From positions 1-64,000 of the forward strand of contig JAFZDJ010000010.1 in the NCBI GenBank assembly GCA_017561265.1: 64,000 nucleotides of DNA. The letters run 5' to 3'. Below are positions 18,071 to 26,164 of this stretch, piece after piece. The notes below the pieces were generated by a model. That model worked only from the letters and a program-made list of their open reading frames with translations, made no database searches and was not told where the DNA came from. The translations under genes and the position numbers were made by a program. The DNA is from Bacteroidales bacterium (GTDB lineage: Bacteria; Bacteroidota; Bacteroidia; Bacteroidales; UBA932). Position 1 is the first letter of the stretch; the number at the start of each line of letters is the position of its first letter.

Positions 18071-19181
18071 ATTTGTCAGAGGCTACTCTGAATCCTACAT
18101 TGTGGCAATAGAATTCAGGAGGGTCATTGTCTCTGTTGGATATCCTCAGATTTTTGGACGGACTGTGCCAGCTTCCGCCTCTTCCAACCTTTATTATTCC
18201 CTCTTCCGGTCCGGAAGGATTATGCTGTGCCTCTGATGTATAGTCGTCGCACCAGTCGTTGCACCATTCATATACATTCCCGCTCATATCATACAACCCT
18301 AATTCGTTAGGCTTTTTTGTCATTACGGGCATTGTTCCGGACTTGTTCGTATTCCCTTCGTACCATGCGACATCGTCAATGATGTTTCCTCCGCTATATT
18401 TGCAGTGTCTGGTGTGTACTCCTCCTCTTGCTGCAAATTCCCATTCAGCTTCCGTAGGCAGGCGCATTCCTTTCCATCGTGCAAATTCGTCCGCATCATG
18501 CCATGAGACATTTACAATCGGGTGACTGTCAATCCATCCCCAGTTTGGTTCAGGAGGCATGCTTCGACCGGTAGCATTGCAGAATTCTCTGTACTGGCTT
18601 ACCGTGACAGGTGACTCGGAAATATAAAAATCAGATAATGTAACTTCATGCACAGGTCGCTCATCGTCTGATGCGTCCTTTCCCTGTTCTTTTGTCGCTC
18701 CCATGCAGAATGTACCGCCCTCGACCATTATCATGTTAATAGGTTTGCATTCCGAACATTCGACTTGCATCTTTTGGTGTTTTCTTCCCAGAACCATAAG
18801 GACAGACTCGACCAGTTCTCTGAACTTCTCCTCATAGTCGGGATATGCGTCAATCCAATGTGCTTGATTAAGAATCAGACGGTTTGATCCTTTCAAAGGA
18901 GCTTCGTCAATCCTGAAAGGAATTATATGCTTCTGTTCGGTAAATGCGATGTTCAACTCGGCTTGACACCACTGTGATGCAGATGATGATTCAGAAAATA
19001 TGACAATGAATACTTTAGAAGTATTTATTGCATCTTCAATAAGATCTCCATATGAGTAACCTCCCGGAATATCTCTTGGGGCCATCCAGCATTTCACTCT
19101 GTTCTGCTCTAAAATATGGCATACTGCCTGGGCTGCGTTCTTGTTTTTGGATGAATAACTGATGAAGACTTCGTGTGTCAT
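18069..19181 (-). CDS. TIR domain - formylglycine-generating-enzyme (FGE-sulfatase) domain protein
   Basis: Fusion of 370 residues. The TIR domain (3-135) has HEVFISYSSKNK at its start, CWMAPRDIPGG as BB-loop region, and the NADase-position glutamate in SQWCQAELNIAF. The FGE/SUMF1-like domain (about 148-368) has IMVEGGTFCMG, RLPTEAEWEFAARGG, DMSGNVYEWCNDW and GRGGSWHSPSKN, ending in VGFRVA. Such domains often serve as C-type-lectin-fold binding modules rather than enzymes. The arrangement suggests a ligand-sensing part that controls a TIR NADase, but no partner sulfatase is near. It is divergent from the island's first operon and is the island's left-most gene. Confidence 0.88.
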   Translation of the reverse strand: MTHEVFISYSSKNKNAAQAVCHILEQNRVKCWMAPRDIPGGYSYGDLIEDAINTSKVFIVIFSESSSASQWCQAELNIAFTEQKHIIPFRIDEAPLKGSNRLILNQAHWIDAYPDYEEKFRELVESVLMVLGRKHQKMQVECSECKPINMIMVEGGTFCMGATKEQGKDASDDERPVHEVTLSDFYISESPVTVSQYREFCNATGRSMPPEPNWGWIDSHPIVNVSWHDADEFARWKGMRLPTEAEWEFAARGGVHTRHCKYSGGNIIDDVAWYEGNTNKSGTMPVMTKKPNELGLYDMSGNVYEWCNDWCDDYTSEAQHNPSGPEEGIIKVGRGGSWHSPSKNLRISNRDNDPPEFYCHNVGFRVASDK

Positions 19182-19248
19182 ATTACGATAGTGTTTTAAT
19201 CAGTCGCAATTTATGAAATAAACGTTGATTTTCAAATATGTTATTACC

Positions 19249-19278
19249 TTGTTTTTTATTAATTTATGGCTAATTTTG
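19249..19278 (+). promoter_or_regulatory. promoter (-33 TTG / -7 TAATTTTG) of the first island operon
   Basis: TTG at 19249-19251 and TAATTTTG at 19271-19278 are spaced 19 bases apart, as in Bacteroidota promoters. The first gene starts at 19301. The region is AT-rich and shared with the divergent TIR-FGE gene. Confidence 0.65.
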
Positions 19279-19300
19279 TAGAATCTTTAAAATTCTGCCT

Positions 19301-20119
19301 ATGAATTCATTGTGTCAGTTCCTTCTTCAGACCTCCGATCCGATCTCCGAAGTTGCGGAATTTCTTTATCCGGTGTCGGGGTCAGGTCCCGTAGGAAAAG
19401 CCGGGAAAGTGGTTGAATCGTGTAAGGAGGAGATTCATAAACTCATTTATGCCAATTTGGATTTTGATCGGTTCAGGAATGAAGAGGGGGATTTTCTCAA
19501 TTATCTTCCCGATGAGTTCAAACTGGATGTAAAGGATAAGATAGCAGAAGAATATCAGGCGTTTATAGACAGTCTTGATATTGAAGCATTGATACATGAT
19601 GCAGAGTCCGGAGTATTGGGACGTGTGGAGGAATATGCCTGGAGGCATGGAATAAAGGTTCTTCCGGAGGCTTTGCATGAAATGTCTTCCAATCTTGCGA
19701 GATGTGCCGGAGAATATGACAGGATGATTGTTCCTGCTGATGCAACCCGTCTCCAGGCATCGTATGATAAGGCAATGAAGAACACTCTTGTTGAGCGCAT
19801 GGCCGGTACGAATTCAGATGATTTACTGGTGTATAGGCAGGATCTGATTGAATATCTGGAGGAAGTTTGTTCTGTCAGGATGTATGGATTGATAGAACGA
19901 TTTTATTCGATACTTTCATGCTCCAGTGTCATCATTGATCTGAAGAGTAAGCTGGAGGATATCATTGCATATCTTAAGGATTCTGGTCTGGAAGAAGGAA
20001 ACCAGGTTATGGCAAATGATTCAAAAGAAGTTCTGGGTGTAGTCTTTACGGATCTTAATGAGACCGATCCTGCAAAAACCCTGAATGAATATGTGCAACT
20101 ATTAAGTAAAAACCGATAA
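19301..20119 (+). CDS. hypothetical helical protein, first gene of the channel operon
   Basis: Unrecognised protein of 272 residues. It has no signal peptide and no membrane segment; it is acidic and looks all-helical, with likely amphipathic helices around 60-100 and 180-240 (for example KSKLEDIIAYLKDSGLEEG). It opens the operon that continues with a membrane protein, the RyR-bearing channel and a sigma factor, with a promoter just upstream, and 11 bases separate it from the next gene. Its place suggests a cytosolic partner of the channel, but nothing in the sequence shows a function. Confidence 0.8.
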   Translation: MNSLCQFLLQTSDPISEVAEFLYPVSGSGPVGKAGKVVESCKEEIHKLIYANLDFDRFRNEEGDFLNYLPDEFKLDVKDKIAEEYQAFIDSLDIEALIHDAESGVLGRVEEYAWRHGIKVLPEALHEMSSNLARCAGEYDRMIVPADATRLQASYDKAMKNTLVERMAGTNSDDLLVYRQDLIEYLEEVCSVRMYGLIERFYSILSCSSVIIDLKSKLEDIIAYLKDSGLEEGNQVMANDSKEVLGVVFTDLNETDPAKTLNEYVQLLSKNR

Positions 20120-20130
20120 GCAATAACCCT

Positions 20131-20709
20131 ATGAAGAATCAGAATGGAAAGACTGTGGATGAATTATCTCAGGAAATAGAAGTACAGCGTCTTGAGTTCA
20201 AACTTGAGACGGAAAGAGTCGTTCTGGATAGCGTTAAAGAATCGTTGCAGAAGATTGTGAACGATACTGAAGGGAGTGAATGTCCGGATAATAAATCATC
20301 AGAGCCCGCTGAGGCAAGTTCCTCGAATAAAGATAAGAAGGATGGCTTGAAGGATATTTTTAAGCTGAAACCGATGCCTTGGGTATTGGGATGTTATGCC
20401 ATAGTGATTGCAGCTGTTCTTGCGGTAATGTTGATTATGAGTTGGAAGCAGCGGCATATCTGTAATAATGTGTGTATCGTACTTGTGACGATTCTGATCA
20501 TAACAACTGTTGTGCTTATTCTTTCAGGACGTTATTGTCTGTTAATTAAGCAGCTGTACATGGAAGCTCGGAAGAATGAAGATAAAGATGCTGATAAAGA
20601 ATCAAAGAAAGAACCATCATTTAAGGATAAGGTCATAAAAAGAACGCAGGAGGCCGTATTGGAAATAGTTGTTCAGGATACAATTGATTCATTCAAGAAG
20701 AGCAGATGA
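20131..20709 (+). CDS. coiled-coil protein with two membrane segments
   Basis: Unrecognised protein of 192 residues. Residues 5-50 form a probable coiled coil (VDELSQEIEVQRLEFKLET), 50-75 are a polar linker, two membrane segments lie at about 88-107 and 113-135 with a short loop between, and the tail is highly charged with many lysines. Both ends should be cytosolic. The stop codon overlaps the start of the channel gene (ATGA), so the two are translationally coupled and the protein is a good candidate for a channel subunit; that role is inference. Confidence 0.8.
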   Translation: MKNQNGKTVDELSQEIEVQRLEFKLETERVVLDSVKESLQKIVNDTEGSECPDNKSSEPAEASSSNKDKKDGLKDIFKLKPMPWVLGCYAIVIAAVLAVMLIMSWKQRHICNNVCIVLVTILIITTVVLILSGRYCLLIKQLYMEARKNEDKDADKESKKEPSFKDKVIKRTQEAVLEIVVQDTIDSFKKSR

Positions 20710-22736
20710 ACCGTCTGAAAAAATACTGGAATAAGGGAGTCCGCTGGTTTGACAGGTCGTTTTCAAGTGGTTGGGCTCGGCAGGTCATGTTCCTTACTGG
20801 GGCATTGGTCATAGTACTTGTGCTGGGAACCATAGTGCTTCAGCTGTCTCCAGCTTCTAGTGAGGAGATTCAGGAACCTTTTATCAGGGCATTGGAACTT
20901 ATGCTGGATCCGGGATCATTCAATGATAGTGAAAAAGCTCCATTTTCGGTTCTGGCCCAGTTGATAGTGACTCTTTCGGGTGCTGTATTTTTTACCGCAA
21001 TGTTGATCACGGTGCTTGGAAACATTGTAAATAACAGAATTCAGGACTTCAAGAAAGGTCGTGTAAGATATAGATTTGATGACCATGTGTTGGTGCTTGG
21101 AGCAAATTCGATGCTCGTGAATATGTTACGTGAGTTCATACAGACAGGAGTCCATCAGAACAGGAAGATTGTGGTGCTTACGACATTGGATACGGAAAAG
21201 CTTCATGATAAGATTCTGTCTGATATTCCTGAAATGGAGGAAAAGCTGGATGTTACATGGCTTAATGGATCCAGAATCATAGAGCAGACACTTCGTAATG
21301 TGCAGATTGATGAAGCATACAGCATATATATTCTGGGTGAAGATAATGAAATTGACCACGATTCCATCAATCTTGAGTGCTGGAAGCTGGTGAAAACTGT
21401 CTGCAAGGATGTACGCCGTGCCGTGCAGTGCTATCTGGTCGTCGACAGAGTATCGACATATCATGTACTTCAGTTCGGCAAGAAGGAAAAGGATACATGG
21501 CTATATCTGAATATCATCAATTCTTTGGAGAATTGGGCTCAAAGAGTTCTGGTTTCCCGAGAGTATGATGCACAGTGCGGATGTAGTACAGACGCGGTGA
21601 AATGTCGTTTCCCGGCTATAGATCGTGAGGGAATCAAGGCGGATTCCGAGGAAACAGTCAGGTTCGTGATATATGGAATGACCCAGATGAGCTATGCTAT
21701 GGCCTCTACAGTAGCCCATATCGCTCATTTTCCTAATTTCAAGGATGGAAAGAACAGAACCAAGATCTGTTTCATCGCTCCGGATATCAGAGAGGAAATG
21801 GACTTCTTTCTCGGACATTATGACAATCTCTTCCGTCTTTCCCATGCAGACTATGTTTACTGGGATGAAAAAGGAGATCAGATAAGGCTTAAGCAGAGAA
21901 CTCCGTCTGCAGAATATGGGGATTTCCTTGATATAGAATGGGAATTCATTGACGGTTCCATCGAATCAGACAAGATCCGTTCGCTATTGCAAGAGTGGGC
22001 ATGCAGCAAGAAGGAGTATCTTACTATGGCATTGTGCGAAAATGAGTCGGATGCCAATGTGGCCGCTGCTCTGTATCTCCCTGAGGCTATATATGCCAAG
22101 CATATACCTGTCTTTGTCTATCAGCCGCGCAGTGGCGAAGTCTTGAAATATGCTCATGAGACGGATAGATACGGCAATATCTATCCTTTCGGAATGAAGG
22201 ATGAATGCTATGACCCTCTGTTCCGCAAGAGAATCGTCAAGGCGAAGAGAATCAATTATCTGTATCAGCTCGCAAACAACGGCCTCAAATATGAGGGTAT
22301 GGCAGAATTTTCTGTGCTTGAGAAGTATTGGGATACCGAGTTGGCATATGTCTTCAAACTTTCTAATCTGTATGCGGCAAATTCCATTCCTATAAAACTT
22401 CGCAGTGTGGGTCTTGATCCCGACAATGTTGATGGCGATACGTTCTTGAGCCCATCCGATATTGCAAGCCTGTCCGAGGTTGAACATAACAGATGGAATA
22501 TGGAAAGGTTACTTCTCGGTACTCAGCCGATGTTTGCCTCCAAGAGACATAAAATCAATTCTATGTTGATGGATCCTGATTCAGATGTAGTGAAGCAAGG
22601 CAAGGCTATCAACAGGTATCTCAAGGATAATTTCTACCACAAGGATATAGCCCCATATGATGAGCTTTTGGAATCATCAAAGCAATATGACAAAGCGATA
22701 GTGACCAATATCCTTGATGTAATGAGGGACGTATGA
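20706..22736 (+). CDS. CASTOR/POLLUX-like ion channel with C-terminal RyR-like module
   Basis: Membrane protein of 676 residues. Two membrane segments (about 25-46 and 83-107) frame a pore region with LELMLDPGSFND, like the DPG-D motif of the plant CASTOR/POLLUX channels and their bacterial relatives; the following FKKGRVRYRFDDHVLVLGAN matches the start of their first RCK/TrkA-N Rossmann unit (about 125-260). A second Rossmann-like unit begins at VRFVIYGMTQMSYA (about 318). The C-terminus (from LSEVEHNRWNMERLLLG to APYDELLESSKQYDK) is a degenerate RyR repeat. It should be an ion channel gated by a cytosolic ligand. Residues 318-676 are paralogous to the whole 36295-37734 product. The sigma-factor gene overlaps its stop codon. 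Confidence 0.85.
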   Translation: MNRLKKYWNKGVRWFDRSFSSGWARQVMFLTGALVIVLVLGTIVLQLSPASSEEIQEPFIRALELMLDPGSFNDSEKAPFSVLAQLIVTLSGAVFFTAMLITVLGNIVNNRIQDFKKGRVRYRFDDHVLVLGANSMLVNMLREFIQTGVHQNRKIVVLTTLDTEKLHDKILSDIPEMEEKLDVTWLNGSRIIEQTLRNVQIDEAYSIYILGEDNEIDHDSINLECWKLVKTVCKDVRRAVQCYLVVDRVSTYHVLQFGKKEKDTWLYLNIINSLENWAQRVLVSREYDAQCGCSTDAVKCRFPAIDREGIKADSEETVRFVIYGMTQMSYAMASTVAHIAHFPNFKDGKNRTKICFIAPDIREEMDFFLGHYDNLFRLSHADYVYWDEKGDQIRLKQRTPSAEYGDFLDIEWEFIDGSIESDKIRSLLQEWACSKKEYLTMALCENESDANVAAALYLPEAIYAKHIPVFVYQPRSGEVLKYAHETDRYGNIYPFGMKDECYDPLFRKRIVKAKRINYLYQLANNGLKYEGMAEFSVLEKYWDTELAYVFKLSNLYAANSIPIKLRSVGLDPDNVDGDTFLSPSDIASLSEVEHNRWNMERLLLGTQPMFASKRHKINSMLMDPDSDVVKQGKAINRYLKDNFYHKDIAPYDELLESSKQYDKAIVTNILDVMRDV

Positions 22737-23305
22737 TGACGGACAAGCAAATAGTTGACAAACTCATACAGCGTGACAATGAGGTGACGGATGAATTCTT
22801 TTTCATCCGTTGCCGTCCGCTTTTTATCACTATCATCCGTTTTGTTTTCTCATATCCCGTTGATTATGATGAATTCGTAAATGAATTCTATATACACCTG
22901 ATGGAAAATGATGCATACCGTCTGAGACAGTTTCAGGGCAGGAGTTCCGTATATCAGTGGATGAAGGTGGTGGCGATCCGCTTTTTCATAGCCAAGCGTG
23001 ACGATATGATAGATGATACCTCGAAAGAGGCTCTATTAGATTGTGCTGCAAAGTCCGAAGTTGTTGATACAGAGAGAAGAATATCGGCTGTAATTGATAT
23101 GCGACGCCTTATGGACATGATGCCTAACAGAAGGTATGCATATGTGATAAAACGTCTGATTCTGGATGATGCGGAACCTGCGAAGGTTGCTCATGAACTC
23201 AGAACAAACACTGATAATTTGTATAATATCAAGAAACGTGCAGTGGCGGCATTGACCGGTCTGGCACTTAAAGAAATGGATAAATATGAAAAAGCCTGTA
23301 GATAA
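22733..23305 (+). CDS. RNA polymerase sigma factor, ECF-like
   Basis: Sigma-70-family protein of 190 residues with region 2 (about 20-85, with YDEFVNEFYIHLMEN and RGRSSVYQW-like FQGRSSVYQWMK, the latter being the region 2.4 promoter-binding part) and a weaker region 4 (about 120-180; AKVAHELRTNTDNLYNIKKRA). ATG at 22733 overlaps the channel stop codon, and its own 3' end overlaps the next gene, which begins with an anti-sigma-like segment. This makes a sigma/anti-sigma pair placed inside a RyR/TIR locus. The target promoters are unknown; it may control the island itself. Confidence 0.85.
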   Translation: MMTDKQIVDKLIQRDNEVTDEFFFIRCRPLFITIIRFVFSYPVDYDEFVNEFYIHLMENDAYRLRQFQGRSSVYQWMKVVAIRFFIAKRDDMIDDTSKEALLDCAAKSEVVDTERRISAVIDMRRLMDMMPNRRYAYVIKRLILDDAEPAKVAHELRTNTDNLYNIKKRAVAALTGLALKEMDKYEKACR

Positions 23306-24419
23306 CACTTTTTCGGCAGAGGTTCTGGCTGCCTTTCTGGAAGGCAATGCCACGGCACAGGAAAGCGATTGTATCCTTCAGTCGCTTGCCGAAGATGCGC
23401 AGTTGAGGGAACTGATGCATATTTCTCAAGCTGTAGATAAGGAACTGGGGTTGGATTCGCGTGACTTCGAGATTCTTCCGATGACGGCTCTTGCTGCAAA
23501 TTGCGATGATGAGAGTCATTGCAGTCTGGAGTGTGAGAAATATGTGATCCGCAAAGCCGGATTTGACTTTGATGAGAATGTTCTGCTGCAGGATGCAATC
23601 AGAAACGGATGGCAGAAAAAGGACGGCACTGCTCTTCACAACATAGGCCGTCATCTGGAGAATCAGGGTCTGAACGTTACCCGCCGCTTCAAATGCACAT
23701 TAGAAGATATCCGTACGGCCTTGGCTGCAGGGGATCATCTCATTGCTGCCGTCGATGGGGGAGAATTGATCGGGGATCCTGTGGAAGAATTGAAGGAAGA
23801 CATATTGTTCGGTCAGATACCTGATCACACAGTCGTTGTTCTTGCATATGACGTCGAGAAAGATACGGTCACTTTGTTTGATCCGGATTCTCCGAATGCA
23901 GCAGATTCATATCCTGCAAGCCGCTTTGCAGATGCATGGGCAGACTCAAAGAACTATCTTGTAACCATAACCACAAAAGATATGAATACATATATTCCTA
24001 AGCCGATAGATCTCTCGGATGTCGAATTGACAGAGGACCTGAACGAACTGCGTGAAGCCATAGCTGAAAATGCACACGAAATCTGGGCTGAAAACCGTCA
24101 GAAGGAGGGATGGACATACGGACCTGTACGTAACGATGCGCTCAAGCAGAATCCGGATATGGTACCTTACTCAAAGCTTCCTGAAAGCGAGAAGGAATAT
24201 GACCGTGAGATGGCCATGAAGACCATCAAGCTCCTGCTGAAGCTCGGCTACGACCTCATCAAGCGCGAAGAGACCGAACTGTATCAGGTTTTGAAGAAAC
24301 GTATCCAGGATTCCGAAGAGGAATTCTTCTGCCGCAAATGCGGAAATCCGATTTACAAGCATCAGGTCTTCTGCGACAATTGCGGATTGGAGCTGGATAT
24401 GGATTGGGGTGAGAAGTAG
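23286..24419 (+). CDS. anti-sigma-like / C39-peptidase-like / RyR / zinc-ribbon fusion
   Basis: Four-part protein of 377 residues. Residues 8-50 (AAFLEGNATAQESDCILQSL) resemble the N-terminal helix bundle of anti-sigma factors. Residues 70-230 look like a C39/papain-like peptidase: candidate Cys in ESHCSLECEKYVIRK and His/Asp in IPDHTVVVLAYD and LFDPDSPN. Residues 258-325 are a clear RyR repeat (HEIWAENRQKEGWTYG, then VPYSKLPESEKEYDRE). The end (346-371) is a zinc ribbon with two CxxC pairs. The start overlaps the sigma gene by 20 bases. I infer that RyR ligand binding or proteolysis releases the sigma factor. The peptidase activity is not certain because the catalytic spacing cannot be verified by eye. 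Confidence 0.8.
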   Translation: MKKPVDNTFSAEVLAAFLEGNATAQESDCILQSLAEDAQLRELMHISQAVDKELGLDSRDFEILPMTALAANCDDESHCSLECEKYVIRKAGFDFDENVLLQDAIRNGWQKKDGTALHNIGRHLENQGLNVTRRFKCTLEDIRTALAAGDHLIAAVDGGELIGDPVEELKEDILFGQIPDHTVVVLAYDVEKDTVTLFDPDSPNAADSYPASRFADAWADSKNYLVTITTKDMNTYIPKPIDLSDVELTEDLNELREAIAENAHEIWAENRQKEGWTYGPVRNDALKQNPDMVPYSKLPESEKEYDREMAMKTIKLLLKLGYDLIKREETELYQVLKKRIQDSEEEFFCRKCGNPIYKHQVFCDNCGLELDMDWGEK

Positions 24420-24447
24420 GGGGTAACTGATACTAAACTGTAACCTG

Positions 24448-25323
24448 ATGATAAATCCATCAGACTTCATCCATCCGGAAGATGCGGCGGCGTTGAGAAC
24501 GTTGGAGAGCATCCCAGGTTTTCCTGCATTGGTGAAAAAGTTTCTTCAGATTGGTCTGGAGCAGATGCAATATGGAGTAAATATGGCATCTACCATAAGA
24601 CTGTCACCAACGCAGTTGCCACACCTGTACAATCATCTGCCTCCTATCTGTAAAAGGTTAGGTATAGCCGAGCCTGAGTTCTATCTTGAGATGGATCCGG
24701 AGCCTAATGCATGGACATTCGGTGATACGAAGATATATATAACGATTACTTCAGGCCTTGTTGAACTTTTGAATGATGAGGAACTTAATGCAGTCATAGC
24801 TCATGAGTGCGGTCACATTCTTTGTCGTCATGTTTTATATCATAGTCTTGCAGAATATGTACTAAGAGGAGTCGACAGCTTGGGACTCCTCGGTAAACTT
24901 GCGCTTCCATTTGAACTTGCTCTGTATTATTGGTATAGAAAGAGCGAGCTCTCATGTGACAGGGCAGCAGCTATTGCGACATCGCCTGAGACTGTGGCAT
25001 CTGCCATGGCAAGGCTTGCAGGTGGTCCAAATGCGATTACCTCTGAAATCAATATGAATGAGTGGATAAGGCAGGCTGATATATATGACCAGATATACAA
25101 CGACGGTGTGTGGAATAAGGCTCTTCAGATAACTGTGACCATGGCTCGTTCGCATCCATTCTCTGCTGTAAGAGTTCGAGAGATATTGAAGTGGGGAGAT
25201 ACGGAGCAGTATAGAAGAATAAAGAATCATCTCATTTCTGCACCTGAGACCGTTTGCCCGTCATGCAGGCGTCCTGTCGATTCAAGCTGGAAATTCTGTA
25301 GATATTGTGGACACAAACTATAA
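24448..25323 (+). CDS. M48-family metallopeptidase with C-terminal zinc ribbon
   Basis: Zinc endopeptidase of 291 residues. HExxH is in VIAHECGHILCRH (about residue 117-125) and the third ligand glutamate in YRKSELSCDRAAAIA (about residue 170). There is only a modest hydrophobic stretch (SLGLLGKLALPFELALYYW), so it is probably soluble or loosely attached, unlike HtpX. A zinc ribbon (CPSCRRPVDSSWKFCRYCG) ends the protein, matching the ends of the products on either side. It lies 28 bases after the RyR fusion gene in the same operon. Its target is unknown. Confidence 0.88.
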   Translation: MINPSDFIHPEDAAALRTLESIPGFPALVKKFLQIGLEQMQYGVNMASTIRLSPTQLPHLYNHLPPICKRLGIAEPEFYLEMDPEPNAWTFGDTKIYITITSGLVELLNDEELNAVIAHECGHILCRHVLYHSLAEYVLRGVDSLGLLGKLALPFELALYYWYRKSELSCDRAAAIATSPETVASAMARLAGGPNAITSEINMNEWIRQADIYDQIYNDGVWNKALQITVTMARSHPFSAVRVREILKWGDTEQYRRIKNHLISAPETVCPSCRRPVDSSWKFCRYCGHKL

Positions 25324-25327
25324 CCAT

Positions 25328-25576
25328 ATGAATAAGATCGATATTCTGGACCTTGAGTCCATTATGATGAATAATACATCATTGAGGAAGATTCTGGAAG
25401 ATGGAATCGTGACTGAAGAAGAAATCAAAGAACAATCAGCGAAAGTAACTGCTATTGCAGAGAAACTGCAGCAGGCTTGTACAGAAGAACAGTTAAGCAT
25501 GATTCAATCTCTTATTGCTGAGATGAATGCATTGTATGTGGCATATAATTATAATGAACTCTTATCCATCAAATAA
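25328..25576 (+). CDS. small helical protein (82 residues)
   Basis: Unrecognised, acidic, helix-rich protein with a central coiled-coil-like segment (VTEEEIKEQSAKVTAIAEKL). ATG at 25328 (MNKIDILDLESIMM) was chosen over a GTG seven codons earlier that would overlap the peptidase gene. The 2-base gap to the next gene shows it is part of the operon. It may be an adaptor or inhibitor of the peptidase; no direct evidence. Confidence 0.7.
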   Translation: MNKIDILDLESIMMNNTSLRKILEDGIVTEEEIKEQSAKVTAIAEKLQQACTEEQLSMIQSLIAEMNALYVAYNYNELLSIK

Positions 25577-25578
25577 TC

Positions 25579-26085
25579 ATGGGAACATTCAATACGCATA
25601 AGATAATAAATGCAGATCCCTCTCTGATCCCTGCAATGGCTGATAAGATCACAGGTCATTTTAGATCTCAAGGTTATGATGTGGATGTTCAAGTGTCTGA
25701 ACTGGGTACTTATGATATATCGCTCACAAAAGGAGGAATGTTCAAGGCCGTATTAGGGCTTAAGACAGCTCTTAAAGTAACTCTTAAGCCGGAATCTGAT
25801 AGAGTGTCCTTTGATGCGGGCATCGGAATCTTTGGCCAGCAGCTTATACCAACTTTGATAATGTATTTTGTAGCATGGCCTGTATTGCTTACTCAGATTT
25901 GGGGAATGGTACAGCAATCAAATCTGGATGATACAGCACTCATGTTGGCCGAAAGCGTGGTTCCTGCAACGTCTTTAGCGTCTAAGGTTGTAGAGCCAAC
26001 CTCAATATCGTCATTCTGTCCAAATTGTGGTGGTAAGTGTGAGGCGGGGATGAGGTTTTGTTCATATTGTGGTGAGAAGCTGTAA
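25579..26085 (+). CDS. membrane-associated zinc-ribbon protein
   Basis: Protein of 168 residues. The first 90 residues have alternating strands and helices with a lipid-binding look (DVDVQVSELGTYDISLTKGG), a hydrophobic segment follows (LIPTLIMYFVAWPVLLTQIW, about 93-112), and the end is a zinc ribbon (CPNCGGKCEAGMRFCSYCG). The same type of zinc ribbon ends the M48 and RyR-fusion products, so the three probably meet at a shared partner. It is the last intact gene before a decayed insertion sequence. Confidence 0.75.
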   Translation: MGTFNTHKIINADPSLIPAMADKITGHFRSQGYDVDVQVSELGTYDISLTKGGMFKAVLGLKTALKVTLKPESDRVSFDAGIGIFGQQLIPTLIMYFVAWPVLLTQIWGMVQQSNLDDTALMLAESVVPATSLASKVVEPTSISSFCPNCGGKCEAGMRFCSYCGEKL

Positions 26086-26164
26086 TTAGGCTTTTCTGTA
26101 AAAATGTGACGTTATTGTGATTTCTTTGATGTCAATATATCTAAAAACTATTTAAGCTTCAATA

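Noticed and set aside
18069..18300. C-terminus of the FGE domain as the variable region of a diversity-generating retroelement
   Set aside because: The fold is a known target type, but no reverse transcriptase gene and no template repeat were found in the window, and the region is not rich in AAC/AAY codons.
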